A stretch of DNA of 52,762 nucleotides from JBEIHX01 sp040381075 (GCA_040381075.1 JBEIHX010000026.1:1-52762); one strand, 5' to 3'; counted from the first letter of the stretch, positions 9,048 through 18,408 are shown. Program-made: numbers and translations. Notes: generated by a model not told the origin, from the sequence alone.

Positions 9048-9195
9048 TAGGCGCTTCGCCCAGCCGCCGGCGCGGGTCCACTGCGCGCGCGCCGCATTCG
9101 CCCATCGCAGCCCCGGAAGAGTGCGGTTCGCAGGGGGCGCAGGAGATGTCGCCCCCGGGGGGCCTCACCTCGGGGATGTCGCCCGGGCTCTTGCC

Positions 9196-9864
9196 TCAGG
9201 CCTGCTCCTCGGGATCGGAAGCCGCATCGGGGGGGCTGCGCCTGGGCAGGACGCCATGATAGATCAATTTGACGTACGCGCGGTGGCGCCGCTTCCACAG
9301 CTCAGCCTCAAAGCCGGAGCGCCCAAGCAGCCGTTTGACATACGGGTCAAGCAGGATCGTGCCGATCTCCAGATAGATCAGAAGAAACGGGAGCCACAAC
9401 CGATCGATGTCGCCGCGCACCAGCCCCGCCGCATCCATTCGGTCCGCCGTCGCGCGCGCAATCTTGTAGAAGCGCTCAAAGATGTTGGCGCCCCACTCAC
9501 TCTCCTCCAGCAGGGCGCGGCGAAAGTACTGCACGGTGACCGGCCAGCGCGCCTGATGGCGCTCGATCCAGCCATCGACCCATTCTGACGCGTCGCGCAA
9601 ACGCTGTGGCTGGCCGTCCGGCTGCGCCGGATCCTGAAGCACCTCTTCAAACTGCTCGATGAATTGCCGGTCCACCGCTTCGCGCAGCCCCTCCTTTGAC
9701 CCGAAATGATGGTTGATGAGGCCAACTGAAACATCAGCCACGGCGGCGATGTCGCGAACCGTAACGCTGTCGAAGCCGCGCTCTGCGAACAGTTTCATCG
9801 CCTCGTCCAATATCCTCTGCTTGCCCGACTGGCGGTCTGTCGGGCGCACTTTCGTTTCGGTCAT
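9196..9864 (-). CDS. TetR/AcrR family regulator
   Basis: The protein has 222 residues. The N-terminal HTH begins KQRILDEAMKLFAERGFDSVTVRDIAAVADVS, with the turn GLINHHFGSKEGL; the C-terminal ligand domain is divergent. The ATG at 9864 has a GAGAGG site. It is transcribed away from the thiolase gene across operator copy 3, which suggests autoregulation. Because all five operator copies lie within region A and this is its only regulator, it most likely controls the whole island, probably as a repressor released by a CoA ester or the substrate. That mechanism is inference. Confidence 0.88.
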   Translation of the reverse strand: MTETKVRPTDRQSGKQRILDEAMKLFAERGFDSVTVRDIAAVADVSVGLINHHFGSKEGLREAVDRQFIEQFEEVLQDPAQPDGQPQRLRDASEWVDGWIERHQARWPVTVQYFRRALLEESEWGANIFERFYKIARATADRMDAAGLVRGDIDRLWLPFLLIYLEIGTILLDPYVKRLLGRSGFEAELWKRRHRAYVKLIYHGVLPRRSPPDAASDPEEQA

Positions 9865-10007
9865 GGCGATCCTCTCGCTGCGCTTCTAGCACAGGCGGTC
9901 GCCCTGCGCACCGCGCCCGGGACTGGCGCAGCGCCCGCCCTGGCCGATCTGGCGGGTCGTTCTTTCCGACCCTGCGCTTGCGCATGGCGGCGGCCTCGGC
10001 CACACTG

Positions 10008-10023
10008 CTGAACAATAGTTTAG
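10008..10023. promoter_or_regulatory. TetR-type operator, copy 3
   Basis: CTGAACAATAGTTTAG lies between the divergent TetR (start 9864) and thiolase (start 10091) genes, 68 bp from the thiolase start. It fits autoregulation plus control of the thiolase. Confidence 0.78.
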
Positions 10024-10090
10024 CCCGGGGGCCGGGCCGCGGCGGCGCAGGGCCGCCGCAAGGCGATGTTGGCGGCGAGGAGCGCAATAG

Positions 10091-11293
10091 ATGCGTGAGG
10101 CGGTGATTGTATCAACGGCGCGGACCGGGATCGGCAAGGCGGTGCGCGGCAGTTTCAATGACACACATGGCGTTACGCTGGCGGGTCATGCCCTGCAGCA
10201 TGCTCTTGCCCGTGCGCGGCTCGAGGCGGACGCCGTTGAGGACGCCATATTCGGCGCAGGCATGCCCGAGGGCGCGACCGCCAATGTCGGACGCGCAGCC
10301 GCCCTGTGGGCTGGGTGTCCAAACAGCGTCGCGGGCGCCACGGTCGCGCGCTACTGCTCCTCCGGCCTGCAGGCGATCGCCTTCGCAGCGGGGCGCATCA
10401 TATGCGACGGCGCGCCTGTTGTGGCAGCCGGCGGCGTGGAAAGCATCTCCCTCGTCCAGATGAGCGGCCGCATGAACCAGCACAGGGTCGTTGAGCCGGC
10501 GCTCGCCGCGCGTCAGCCGGCGCTGTGGATGAGCATGATTGAGACCGCTGAGGTCGTCGCTGAACGCTATGCGATCTCGCGCGAAGCGCAGGACGCATAC
10601 GCCTTCGAAAGTCAAAAGCGCACCGCCGCCGCCCAGGAGGCCGGGAAGTTCGCTGATGAAATCGCGCCGATCACGGTTTCAACGCGCAGGCTCGACAAGG
10701 CGAGCAACACAGAAACCCTCGTCGAGCAGGTCGTTGCGCGTGACGAATGCAACCGGCCGGACACGACGCTTGCAGATCTGCAAAGGCTTGAGCCGGTTCT
10801 CAAGAACGGTCAGCGCTTCGCCAGCGGCCGGTTTGTGACGGCGGGCAATTCAAGTCAGCTGTCGGATGGGGCGAGCGCATGCATTCTGATGGAAGCGCGC
10901 GAAGCGGCGCGCCGAAACCTGCAGCCGCTGGGCGCGTTCCGGGGGTTCGCGGTCGCAGGCTGTGACCCCGATGAAATGGGCATTGGGCCGGTCTTCGCCG
11001 TGCCGCGCCTGCTCGAGCGGCACGGACTCACCGTTGACGATATCGATCTGTGGGAGCTCAACGAGGCCTTTGCGTCGCAATGTCTTTACTGCCGTGATCG
11101 CCTCGGGATCGACCCGGAGAAGTACAACATCAATGGCGGCGCCATCGCCATCGGCCATCCCTACGGAATGACAGGCGCGCGGTGCGTCGGCCACGCGCTC
11201 ATCGAGGGCCGCCGGCGCAACGCCAGATATGCCGTCGTGACGATGTGCGTGGGCACCGGCATGGGGGCTGCGGGTCTTCTTGAAATTTACTGA
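10091..11293 (+). CDS. Acetyl-CoA C-acyltransferase (thiolase)
   Basis: The protein has 400 residues, the usual thiolase length. All catalytic elements are present: the acylated Cys89 in RYCSSGLQAI, NEAFA, the His in GGAIAIGHPYGMTGAR, and the C-terminal Cys in MCVGTGMGAAG. It cleaves 3-ketoacyl-CoA with CoA to release acetyl-CoA and a shortened acyl-CoA, the last step of beta-oxidation. The ATG at 10091 follows GAGGAG at eight bases. It stands alone and ends before a convergent repeat-filled spacer. Confidence 0.93.
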   Translation: MREAVIVSTARTGIGKAVRGSFNDTHGVTLAGHALQHALARARLEADAVEDAIFGAGMPEGATANVGRAAALWAGCPNSVAGATVARYCSSGLQAIAFAAGRIICDGAPVVAAGGVESISLVQMSGRMNQHRVVEPALAARQPALWMSMIETAEVVAERYAISREAQDAYAFESQKRTAAAQEAGKFADEIAPITVSTRRLDKASNTETLVEQVVARDECNRPDTTLADLQRLEPVLKNGQRFASGRFVTAGNSSQLSDGASACILMEAREAARRNLQPLGAFRGFAVAGCDPDEMGIGPVFAVPRLLERHGLTVDDIDLWELNEAFASQCLYCRDRLGIDPEKYNINGGAIAIGHPYGMTGARCVGHALIEGRRRNARYAVVTMCVGTGMGAAGLLEIY

Positions 11294-11395
11294 TTGACCC
11301 AATCCAGTGGGCGACAGGCGTTTCAGGTCTTCGCGCCTGGCGCTGCCCCACGCGCGCGCCTGGCGCGCAGCGGCCTCCCCCTGATCGCCCCGCCC

Positions 11396-11425
11396 CGGTC
11401 CTTTCGCCCCCGGTCCTTTCGCCCT
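11396..11425. repeat. 15-bp tandem duplication
   Basis: Two nearly exact copies of CGGTCCTTTCGCCCC lie between the convergent thiolase and aldolase genes, just upstream of a second array with a different unit. Confidence 0.75.
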
Positions 11426-11462
11426 CGGGGTGGGGGATTGCAGAGCCGCACGCCACGCCCCC

Positions 11463-11535
11463 GTTCAGGCCCCCCGTTCAGGCCCCCCGATCAGGCCCCC
11501 CGATCAGGCCCCCCGATCAGGCCCCCCGTTCAGGC
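11463..11535. repeat. 13-bp tandem array reaching into the aldolase stop codon
   Basis: Five full copies of G(T/A)TCAGGCCCCCC are followed by a partial sixth (GTTCAGGCG). The partial copy contains the TGA stop of the minus-strand aldolase gene (11530-11532). Read on that strand, every unit repeats GCCTGA(A/T)C, so the array looks like an outward amplification of the gene's own last codon and stop. Confidence 0.9.
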
Positions 11536-12291
11536 GCGGTAGGCTGGATCGATGCGATCGAGCCGGCGCAGCAGAGCCGGCCAGGCGAAGGCGCCCGCAC
11601 TGCCGTCGAACAGGGCGGCGCTTTGGGCCGCCACCTTTTCGGCGACCCCCTGGCGGGGCCGGCGCAACCGGCCTCCGCCTGATTGCGCGCGCACCTGCAT
11701 CGTGCATGCACGCTCCAGGAAATACATGGTGAGCCATGCAGCTGCGCACGAGCGCCCGACCGCCAGCGTGCCGTGATTGCGCAACAGCATGCAATGGCGT
11801 GACCCAAGATCCGCCGCCAGCCGCTCGCGCTCGTCGAGATCAAGCGCCACGCCTTCGAAGTCGTGATGGGCAAGCTCGCTGTGCACCATCATGGCGTGCT
11901 GGCTGCAGGGGAGGAGTCCGTCATCCTGCATCGACACCGCGACGCCATCGTCAGTATGCAGATGGATGACGCAATGTGCGTCTTCGCGCGCCATGTGGAT
12001 GGCGCTGTGAACGACAAATCCAGCCGGATTGACGGGTGCGCCCGGCTCGTCGACCGGCAATCCGTCGAGTCCCACTTTCACGAGGCTTGACGCCGTGACC
12101 TCGTCAAAGGCGAGACCAAAGCGATTGATCAGGAAGTGGTGCTCTGGGCCGGCCAGGCGAAGGGAAATGTGGGTGAAGATGAGGTCATCCCAGCCATGCA
12201 GGGCAACGAGCCGATAGAGCGCTGCAAGATCAGTGCGCGCTGCGCGCTCCTCATCTGTCAGGACAGGGTGGGCGAGATCCGTCGCCGGCAT
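11530..12291 (-). CDS. Class II aldolase/adducin family protein
   Basis: The protein has 253 residues. Metal ligands of the family are visible in CVIHLHTDDG and LLRNHGTLAVG, and an acidic residue earlier in the fold supports an aldolase or related carbonyl-chemistry role. Members include fuculose-phosphate aldolases and many unassigned proteins, so the substrate cannot be inferred from sequence. The ATG at 12291 follows GGAG, 15 bp after the acyl-CoA synthetase stop, so it is second in that minus-strand operon. Confidence 0.85.
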   Translation of the reverse strand: MPATDLAHPVLTDEERAARTDLAALYRLVALHGWDDLIFTHISLRLAGPEHHFLINRFGLAFDEVTASSLVKVGLDGLPVDEPGAPVNPAGFVVHSAIHMAREDAHCVIHLHTDDGVAVSMQDDGLLPCSQHAMMVHSELAHHDFEGVALDLDERERLAADLGSRHCMLLRNHGTLAVGRSCAAAWLTMYFLERACTMQVRAQSGGGRLRRPRQGVAEKVAAQSAALFDGSAGAFAWPALLRRLDRIDPAYRA

Positions 12292-12306
12292 GGGTTTCTC
12301 TCCTTC

Positions 12307-13857
12307 TTAAGCCGCTGCAAGGGCCGCGGCGCGCGCCTTGAGCGCAAGCCTGTCCACTTTGCCGTTCGCCAGGAGCGGCAGCGCGGTCTCGAACGAGAAT
12401 GTCTTCGGGATCTTGTAGTGTGCAATGCGGTCCCGCAGAAAGGCGCGCAGGTCCTCAACCCCCACCGCCGCGCCAGCGCGCGGTTTGACGAAGGCATGGC
12501 CGACCTCCTGAAATCTTTCATGGGCGACCGGCACGACAACGCACACTTCGACCGCCTCATGCGCGCATGCGGCGGTCTCGACTTCAAGAGGATACACGTT
12601 GTATCCGCCGGATTTGAACATCTCCTTCAGGCGGCCGACAAAGACCGCATTTCCGTCCGGGCGGATAAAGCCAAGATCCCCGGTCCGCAGGTATCCGTCT
12701 GGTGTGAACGCCTCGCGGGTGGCGTCTTCGTTGCGGAAGTACCCTGACATGACATAGGGACCGCGGATCTGGATCTCCCCGGTCTGGCCAGGCCCCGCCA
12801 CCCGGTCCCGGCTGTCGGCAATGCGCAGGTCCGCGCCCGGGAGGATCGTCCCGATCGTGTCCGCCATATCGTCCAGGCTCGCTCCCGGCAGCGTGCGCGT
12901 GACGATCCCGCATGTTTCGGTTTGCCCGTAGACAGACGACATCTGAGCGCCGCAGACCGCCACGCGTGCAAGCATCTGTTTCGGCGTCGCGGCGCCGCCG
13001 AATACGATTAGCCGCGTCGACAAAAGCCGGTCCGACGCGGGCTGCCGGGCGGAGAACATCATCAGGAATCCAGTGGGGCTCGACACCAGATAGGCAGGCC
13101 TTTCTGCACGGGCCAGGGCGGCGAGCGCCGCCATGTCGACGCGGGGGTAGAAGATAAGCTTTCCGCCGAAGGCAAAGACACACATGCAGATGTTGCAGAG
13201 CGCCCCGACGTGATTGACGGGCGCAGCGCAGATCGCCGACTCAAGCCCAGCGCCCATCCAGTCCCGATTGGCGAGCGCCATCGCCACCAGGGCGCGATGC
13301 GACAGCATGGCGCCCTTGGGTACGCCCGTGGTGCCTGATGTGTAGACAATGACGGCAGTGTCCTGCGGCGCCACCCGGGCGCGCGCTGCAGACACCTGCG
13401 CGTCGCCAATGGTCGCGCCGCGCGCCAGGAAGGCCGCCCACGCGTCGCCGGCGCCGTCCTCGGCCATCGCCACCACGCGCTCCGGCGCCAGGCCGACCTC
13501 GACGAGTTCGCCGACATAATTGCGCCCCGAGGCTGGTGACATGGCCAGGACGACCACCGGATCGGCGTTGGCGATCAGATGCGCGAACTCGGTTCTCTGG
13601 TAGACCGGATTGATCCCGACCCAGATCGCGCCAATGGACGTGGCGGCGAGATAGATCTCCCAGAAGCGCAGCGAGGGCGGCGTCAGGGAGGCGACGCGGT
13701 CGCCGTGACGCACGCCTGCCGCAAGCAGGGCCCTGGCGAGGGCGTCGACGCGTCGCGCAAGCGCTGCATACCCAACGCGGACCGCGCCATCCACGGCCGC
13801 GATCCTGTCCGGTTGCGTCGCGGCGTGCTGCGCCAGGAGATCGTGAACACGAAGCAA
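12307..13857 (-). CDS. AMP-forming acyl-CoA synthetase 1
   Basis: The protein has about 516 residues. The adenylate-forming signature YTSGTTGVPKGAMLSH, the A5-type YGQTETCG, the hinge-region YLRTGDLG and the catalytic Lys region near the C-terminus (PLLANGKVDR) are all present. It activates a carboxylic acid to its CoA thioester with ATP. No good ATG exists: the frame extends to 14499, but that extension is antisense to the TonB receptor gene. I place the start at TTG 13857 because AAAGAGG lies six bases upstream; GTG 13920 is an alternative. It leads an operon with the aldolase. Confidence 0.85.
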   Translation of the reverse strand: MLRVHDLLAQHAATQPDRIAAVDGAVRVGYAALARRVDALARALLAAGVRHGDRVASLTPPSLRFWEIYLAATSIGAIWVGINPVYQRTEFAHLIANADPVVVLAMSPASGRNYVGELVEVGLAPERVVAMAEDGAGDAWAAFLARGATIGDAQVSAARARVAPQDTAVIVYTSGTTGVPKGAMLSHRALVAMALANRDWMGAGLESAICAAPVNHVGALCNICMCVFAFGGKLIFYPRVDMAALAALARAERPAYLVSSPTGFLMMFSARQPASDRLLSTRLIVFGGAATPKQMLARVAVCGAQMSSVYGQTETCGIVTRTLPGASLDDMADTIGTILPGADLRIADSRDRVAGPGQTGEIQIRGPYVMSGYFRNEDATREAFTPDGYLRTGDLGFIRPDGNAVFVGRLKEMFKSGGYNVYPLEVETAACAHEAVEVCVVVPVAHERFQEVGHAFVKPRAGAAVGVEDLRAFLRDRIAHYKIPKTFSFETALPLLANGKVDRLALKARAAALAAA

Positions 13858-14048
13858 ACCCGCCTCTTTGATCCTGCCGGCCAGGACAAAACCGCCCCGG
13901 ACCCAAAGCGCCCCTGACACAAACCGCAGACCCGGCGCGCCCCTGCCGCAGACAACAAAACGACCGTTCAGAACGCCATTGCTGCGCCAGTGTCTGTGAC
14001 GGCCGCGCAACACAACGAAGAAACCGCAGACTACCGCGTTGTCAGCGG

Positions 14049-14064
14049 CTGAGCAATTGTTTAG
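14049..14064. promoter_or_regulatory. TetR-type operator, copy 4
   Basis: CTGAGCAATTGTTTAG lies between the divergent acyl-CoA synthetase 1 (start 13857) and TonB receptor (start 14171) genes, and so could govern both. The 313-bp spacer (13858-14170) shows nothing else I recognise. Confidence 0.78.
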
Positions 14065-14170
14065 TTTTGCGCGGAGCTTCGCTGCGGCGGGCCGGTTGGG
14101 CGCGCGGCGGCGGCAGATCTCGACACAACAGGCCGGCGGGCTCAGCCGCCGGCAGCAGGGGAGGGTTTCC

Positions 14171-16300
14171 ATGACCAGATTTTCGCGCCTGTCGTTGTTC
14201 GCCAGCGCTGGTTTCGCCGTCGTCGCCGGCACTCCAGCCCTCGCGCAGCAGGGCGCCAGCGACGGGGCTTCGGATCGTGATGTGATCATCGTCACGGCGC
14301 AAAAGCGCGAGCAGCAACTGCTTGACGTGCCGCTGTCGGTGCAGGCGCTGGCCGGCGAAGAGCTTGAGCAGAACGGCGTGCAGGAACTCAACGATCTCAT
14401 CCGCTTCATTCCCGGCGCCACCCAGGTTTCGCGCACCTCCCCGGGCTTTGAAACGATCTCGATCCGGGGCATCTCAAGCGGCACCACCGGAGACGCCACT
14501 GTCGGCTATTATGTCGACGATGTCGCTTTCGGCGTCCCGAACCTGCAGCTGGCGCCGCCCTCGCGTCTGTTCGACCTGCAGCGTGCGGAAGTCCTGCGCG
14601 GCCCGCAGGGAACGCTGTACGGGCAGGGGGCGATGGGCGGCATGATCAAGCTGGTGACCGGAAAACCGGATTTCGACGACGTGATCGTGCGCACCCAGGC
14701 CGAAGCCTCAAGCACCGAAGGTGGCGAAGCCAATTACGGCGTCGACGCCGTGTTCAACGCGCCGATCGCCGCCGGGCGCGCCGGCCTGCGGGTCACCGGG
14801 GGGTATGAACAGGTCGGCGGCTTCGCCGACATTCCCGCCGGCGCCGCTGGCGCAGGCTCGCCGCGCGTGGATGACGTGAACGACATCACGTCGTGGAACG
14901 TGCGCGGAAAATTCGGCGTCGCGCTCAGTGACACTGCAGACCTTGAACTGAGCGTATGGCGCGTTGAAAACGAGCAGGACTGCCGCAACACGATCACCGT
15001 GCTTGAGCCGCCCCAGCTGACCGACACCGGGCCGCTGAACCGGCCGAACTACATCAATTCGAACATGACCATGTATTCAGCACTGCTGAACGTCGACACG
15101 CCGATCGGTCAGCTCACGAGCGCCACAGGATACATCGATCATGAACTTGACTTTGATGCATCTTTCCTGTCTGGCGGGATCCTGCGCAATGACAGCCTCT
15201 TCTCAACGACGAGCCTGACCCAGGAAATCCGTCTTGCGGGCAATGCAGGCGCAGCTGTGGACTGGCTCGTCGGGGCTTACTATTCCGACAGCGAAATCAC
15301 CAGCGACATCTGCCTCAGCCTTGTCTTGCCCTGCACCACGGCGTTTTCGATCAACATCAATTCGCTCGGCACAATCAATACGACCGCCTGGGCGCTGTTC
15401 GGCGACGCCACGGTTAACCTGAGCGACCGCTTCGCGCTCGCCTTCGGCGCGCGGTACTTCGAAGACGAGCGCACATCGGCCGGGCGTAACCGCACGTCGG
15501 GCGCGCTGACCGGCGGCGGCGACACCTTCGAAACGTTCAATCCGCGTGTCAGCCTGTCCTACAAGGCCGGCGATGATCACCTCCTTTACTTCACATACGC
15601 CAAAGGCTTCCGCAGCGGCGCCATCCAGACGCCGTCCCAGGTCGCAGCGGCGGCGGCCAATGGCATTGGCACCTCGACGGGCATTGCGCCAGACACGGTC
15701 TGGAGCCGGGAGCTCGGCGCAAAGGGCCGTCTGTTCTCTGACAAGCTCACCTATGATCTGGCGATCTATGACATCGACTGGACTGACATGCAGCTGCAGT
15801 TCACGGTGTTCGGCGTCGCCGTGCTCGCCAATGGCGGCGAGGCGCACAGCCGCGGCATTGACCTTGGCCTGATCTGGGAGCCGGTGGAGGGCCTGCAGCT
15901 GCAGATCGTCGGCAACAGGAACGAAGCAGAATTTGATAAGGTCGTTCCCGCTATCTCCACCTTCAATGCGTTGCTGAGACCAGGCAAACGCATTCCAGGC
16001 GTGCCTGAGCAGAGCCTGCAGGTCGCCGCCAACTACGAATGGGGACTCGCGCGCTGGAACGCGCGCGCCTTCGCCGGCGTGGCCTACGCGTACCGCGACG
16101 TGCAGATCGACACATCCGGGTTGATTTCGGATGAGTTCAGCCAGATCGATCTGCGTGCGGGCCTGTCGCGCGACAATTGGCGCCTGCAGGCCTTCGCGGA
16201 AAACCTCACGAATGAAAGCGCGGCGATCGTTCGTGGATCTCTCGGCGTGCAACCGCAGGCCCCGCGCCGGGTCGGGGTGCGCCTGGGATTTGATTTCTAG
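14171..16300 (+). CDS. TonB-dependent outer-membrane receptor
   Basis: The protein has 709 residues, with a signal peptide ending ATPALAQQ, a short TonB-box-like region (DVIIVTAQKREQ), a plug domain (LLDVPLSVQALAGEELEQ to the GGMIKLVTGKP region) and a C-terminal beta-barrel ending in Phe (GVRLGFDF), as expected for BamA-dependent insertion. It imports a substrate across the outer membrane using TonB energy. I chose ATG 14171, after GGGGAGGG and immediately before the signal peptide; the frame upstream is not coding. It is led by operator copy 4 and followed by the SDR gene, with a strong hairpin between them. Confidence 0.93.
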   Translation: MTRFSRLSLFASAGFAVVAGTPALAQQGASDGASDRDVIIVTAQKREQQLLDVPLSVQALAGEELEQNGVQELNDLIRFIPGATQVSRTSPGFETISIRGISSGTTGDATVGYYVDDVAFGVPNLQLAPPSRLFDLQRAEVLRGPQGTLYGQGAMGGMIKLVTGKPDFDDVIVRTQAEASSTEGGEANYGVDAVFNAPIAAGRAGLRVTGGYEQVGGFADIPAGAAGAGSPRVDDVNDITSWNVRGKFGVALSDTADLELSVWRVENEQDCRNTITVLEPPQLTDTGPLNRPNYINSNMTMYSALLNVDTPIGQLTSATGYIDHELDFDASFLSGGILRNDSLFSTTSLTQEIRLAGNAGAAVDWLVGAYYSDSEITSDICLSLVLPCTTAFSININSLGTINTTAWALFGDATVNLSDRFALAFGARYFEDERTSAGRNRTSGALTGGGDTFETFNPRVSLSYKAGDDHLLYFTYAKGFRSGAIQTPSQVAAAAANGIGTSTGIAPDTVWSRELGAKGRLFSDKLTYDLAIYDIDWTDMQLQFTVFGVAVLANGGEAHSRGIDLGLIWEPVEGLQLQIVGNRNEAEFDKVVPAISTFNALLRPGKRIPGVPEQSLQVAANYEWGLARWNARAFAGVAYAYRDVQIDTSGLISDEFSQIDLRAGLSRDNWRLQAFAENLTNESAAIVRGSLGVQPQAPRRVGVRLGFDF

Positions 16301-16324
16301 TCTCACGTCATCCGTCGGCCGATC

Positions 16325-16350
16325 GACAAGGGGCCGGAAGGCCCCTTGTC
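16325..16350 (+). terminator. 11-bp GC-rich hairpin after the TonB receptor
   Basis: A perfect 11-bp stem closes on a GGAA tetraloop (right arm GGCCCCTTGTC). There is no T-tract after it. It lies 24 bp past the receptor stop and 25 bp before the SDR start, so it may be a partial terminator or a stabilising 3' end that lowers expression of the SDR relative to the receptor. Confidence 0.6.
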
Positions 16351-16374
16351 TGCGTGTGATCCGGAGAGGTCGCC

Positions 16375-17301
16375 ATGTCCCAGCAAATCCGTTTCGATAA
16401 TCGCGTCGCCATCGTCACGGGGGCGGGGGCCGGCCTCGGGCGCAGGCACGCCCTTGGGCTCGCCGCCCGCGGCGCGAAGGTCATCGTCAATGATTTTGGC
16501 GGCAGGGTCGACGGAACCGGCGCCTCGCTGAAACCGGCGGAGGAAACCGTCGCCATGATCGAGGCGGCCGGCGGGACCGCCCTGGCGCACGGCGCCGACA
16601 TCAGTGATATGAATCAGGTGCAGGACATGGTCGATCTCGCCATGCGCGCCTGGGGCCGCATCGACATCCTGGTCAACAATGCCGGCATCCTGCGCGATCG
16701 GACCTTCGCCAAGATGACGACCGGGGACTTTGCAGCTGTCATGGACGTGCACCTCATGGGCAGCGTCCACTGCAGCCTCGCCGTCTGGCCCGTCATGCGC
16801 GCCGCCAATTACGGACGGATCGCCATGACGACGTCGTCCTCCGGCCTCTACGGAAATTTTGGTCAGTCAAACTACGCCGCAGCCAAGATGGCGGTCGTCG
16901 GCCTGATGAACGTCCTTGATCTGGAAGGGGCCAAGTCCAACATCCGTGTCAACACCCTGGCCCCGGCCGCCACCACCCGCATGACCGAGGAACTGCTGAC
17001 GCCGAACGTCGCAGGGCTGATGGATCCGAACGCCGTGACGCCAGGTCTGCTCTTTCTGGTCAGTGAGGAAGCCCCCGCACGCACGGTCCTGTGCGCTGGC
17101 GCAGGCGGCTTTTCGCGCACCTACATCCATGAAACGGAGGGCGTCTGGCTCGCCCCGCAGGATTGGACGCCCGAGGCGGTCGCGGCCAACTTCGAGGCGA
17201 TCAGCGATCCGACCGGTCAGCACCTGTATGCGAACAGCGGCGGTCAGGTCCTCAAATTCCTGCAAAAGGCGGCTGCGGCGGCTGGCGTCAAGCTCGCCTG
17301 A
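16375..17301 (+). CDS. SDR, MFE-2-like (3R)-hydroxyacyl-CoA dehydrogenase
   Basis: The protein has 308 residues. The Rossmann motif GAGAGLGRRHA (16-26), NNAG (101-104), and the catalytic Tyr167/Lys171 in YAAAK with Ser near 155 are clear. The VNDFGGRVDGTG stretch and the C-terminal SEEAPARTVLCAGAGGFSRTYIHETEG resemble the dehydrogenase unit of peroxisomal multifunctional enzyme type 2. It would oxidise (3R)-hydroxyacyl-CoA made by the MaoC-like hydratases to 3-ketoacyl-CoA. It follows the TonB receptor gene on the same strand. Confidence 0.88.
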   Translation: MSQQIRFDNRVAIVTGAGAGLGRRHALGLAARGAKVIVNDFGGRVDGTGASLKPAEETVAMIEAAGGTALAHGADISDMNQVQDMVDLAMRAWGRIDILVNNAGILRDRTFAKMTTGDFAAVMDVHLMGSVHCSLAVWPVMRAANYGRIAMTTSSSGLYGNFGQSNYAAAKMAVVGLMNVLDLEGAKSNIRVNTLAPAATTRMTEELLTPNVAGLMDPNAVTPGLLFLVSEEAPARTVLCAGAGGFSRTYIHETEGVWLAPQDWTPEAVAANFEAISDPTGQHLYANSGGQVLKFLQKAAAAAGVKLA

Positions 17302-17613
17302 GGCCAGCGCCTTGCCGGGGGCGCCTCGTGCGCACGCAGCCTGACGCCGTCCTCGCTCGCGCCCCTCCGGACCGCCGGCCCGCTCCCTTTCCGGCGCTCA
17401 GGTCGTGGCGCTGGCAGTTCTGGCCCTGGTCCCCGGGCGTTGGTCCCCAGGCGTTGCTCCCCAGGCGTTGGTCCCCAGGCGTTGGTCCCCAGGCGTTGGT
17501 CCCCGGCGCCGGGGTGGAGACAACCTGGTCCTTCCACCAGTCCCGCCACGCGAGCCGCAGCGCCAGATCCCGGGATGGGTCGGCGCGCGCTCCGGCCGCC
17601 CAGCGACGCAGCA
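17302..17613. other. Convergent spacer, no gene seen
   Basis: This 312-bp gap lies between the SDR and enoyl-CoA hydratase stops. It is filled by low-complexity sequence and the 14-bp array at 17428. Confidence 0.6.
17428..17510. repeat. 14-bp tandem array, five copies plus a partial
   Basis: The unit is GGTCCCCAGGCGTT; copy 1 has one change (GGTCCCCGGGCGTT) and copy 3 starts GCTCCCC. The array lies between convergent genes, as in the 6.5-kb and 11.5-kb spacers, but its unit is unrelated. Confidence 0.92.
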
Positions 17614-18408
17614 TCAATCGCCCTGAAAGCTCGGGGCCCGCTTCTCGAAGAATGCCTGCACCGCTTCGCGGAAGTCCCGCGTCGTGCTCGTCAGGAGCCA
17701 CTGGTCGGTGTCCATGTGCATGATCGCGCGGTCCAGCGCCCCCGAGATCATGTTGATGCTTCGCTTGATCATCTGGACCGAGATCGGCGGCAGGGCCGCG
17801 AGGTCCTCGGCCCACGCATAGGCTCTGTCGTCAAGCTGCGCACGCGGCGCCACTTCGTCCAGAAAACCCCACTGCAGGAGCGTTGCGGCATCGAAGAGCT
17901 TGCCCGTCATGATCATTCTTTTGGCCCGCGCAGGCCCCACCAGATGCACGCAGATCGGTACTGCGCACCACATCAGATTGATGCCCAGCTTCACCTCGCC
18001 ATAGCCGATGCGGGCGGTGTCCGCTCCGATCCGGAAGTCGCATGCGCTTGTAATGCAGGCCCCAGCCCCCGTGGCTATTCCCTGAACGGCGCAGATTGTG
18101 GGTTGATGAATTTCCTGAAGGCTGCGCAGCAGGACGGACCCCAGTTCCGTCGTGCGCCGGCGCATCAGGAGCGACGGGGTTTCCTCCGCCTGAAAGCGGG
18201 GCTGGCTCAGATCGGCCCCGACCGAGAAGTCTTCGCCCTCTGCCCGCACCACCACCACCCGGGATTTCTCATCAGCGGCAAAGGCGCGGCACGTCCGTTC
18301 GAGGTCCTCCATCATGGCCGTGTTGACCGCGTTGCGTCGCTCCGCGCGCCGGAGCGTCACTGTCGCAATCGCGCCGCTGCGTGAAACCTCAATGCAGGAT
18401 GTCGTCAT
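17614..18408 (-). CDS. Enoyl-CoA hydratase/isomerase family protein
   Basis: The protein has 264 residues, the usual crotonase length. The oxyanion-hole segments FSVGADLSQ and GIATGAGACITSACD and one acidic position in the catalytic region (GYGEVKLGI) are present. It may hydrate or isomerise a 2-enoyl-CoA, complementing the R-specific MaoC-type enzymes, or act in ring or branched-chain processing. The ATG at 18408 follows GGAGG. Operator copy 5 lies 31 bp upstream, shared with the divergent dioxygenase operon. Confidence 0.9.
   Translation of the reverse strand: MTTSCIEVSRSGAIATVTLRRAERRNAVNTAMMEDLERTCRAFAADEKSRVVVVRAEGEDFSVGADLSQPRFQAEETPSLLMRRRTTELGSVLLRSLQEIHQPTICAVQGIATGAGACITSACDFRIGADTARIGYGEVKLGINLMWCAVPICVHLVGPARAKRMIMTGKLFDAATLLQWGFLDEVAPRAQLDDRAYAWAEDLAALPPISVQMIKRSINMISGALDRAIMHMDTDQWLLTSTTRDFREAVQAFFEKRAPSFQGD

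Noticed and set aside
12307..14499. 730-residue version of acyl-CoA synthetase 1
   Set aside because: The N-terminal 200 residues are antisense to the TonB receptor gene and its promoter; the family starts near TTG 13857.
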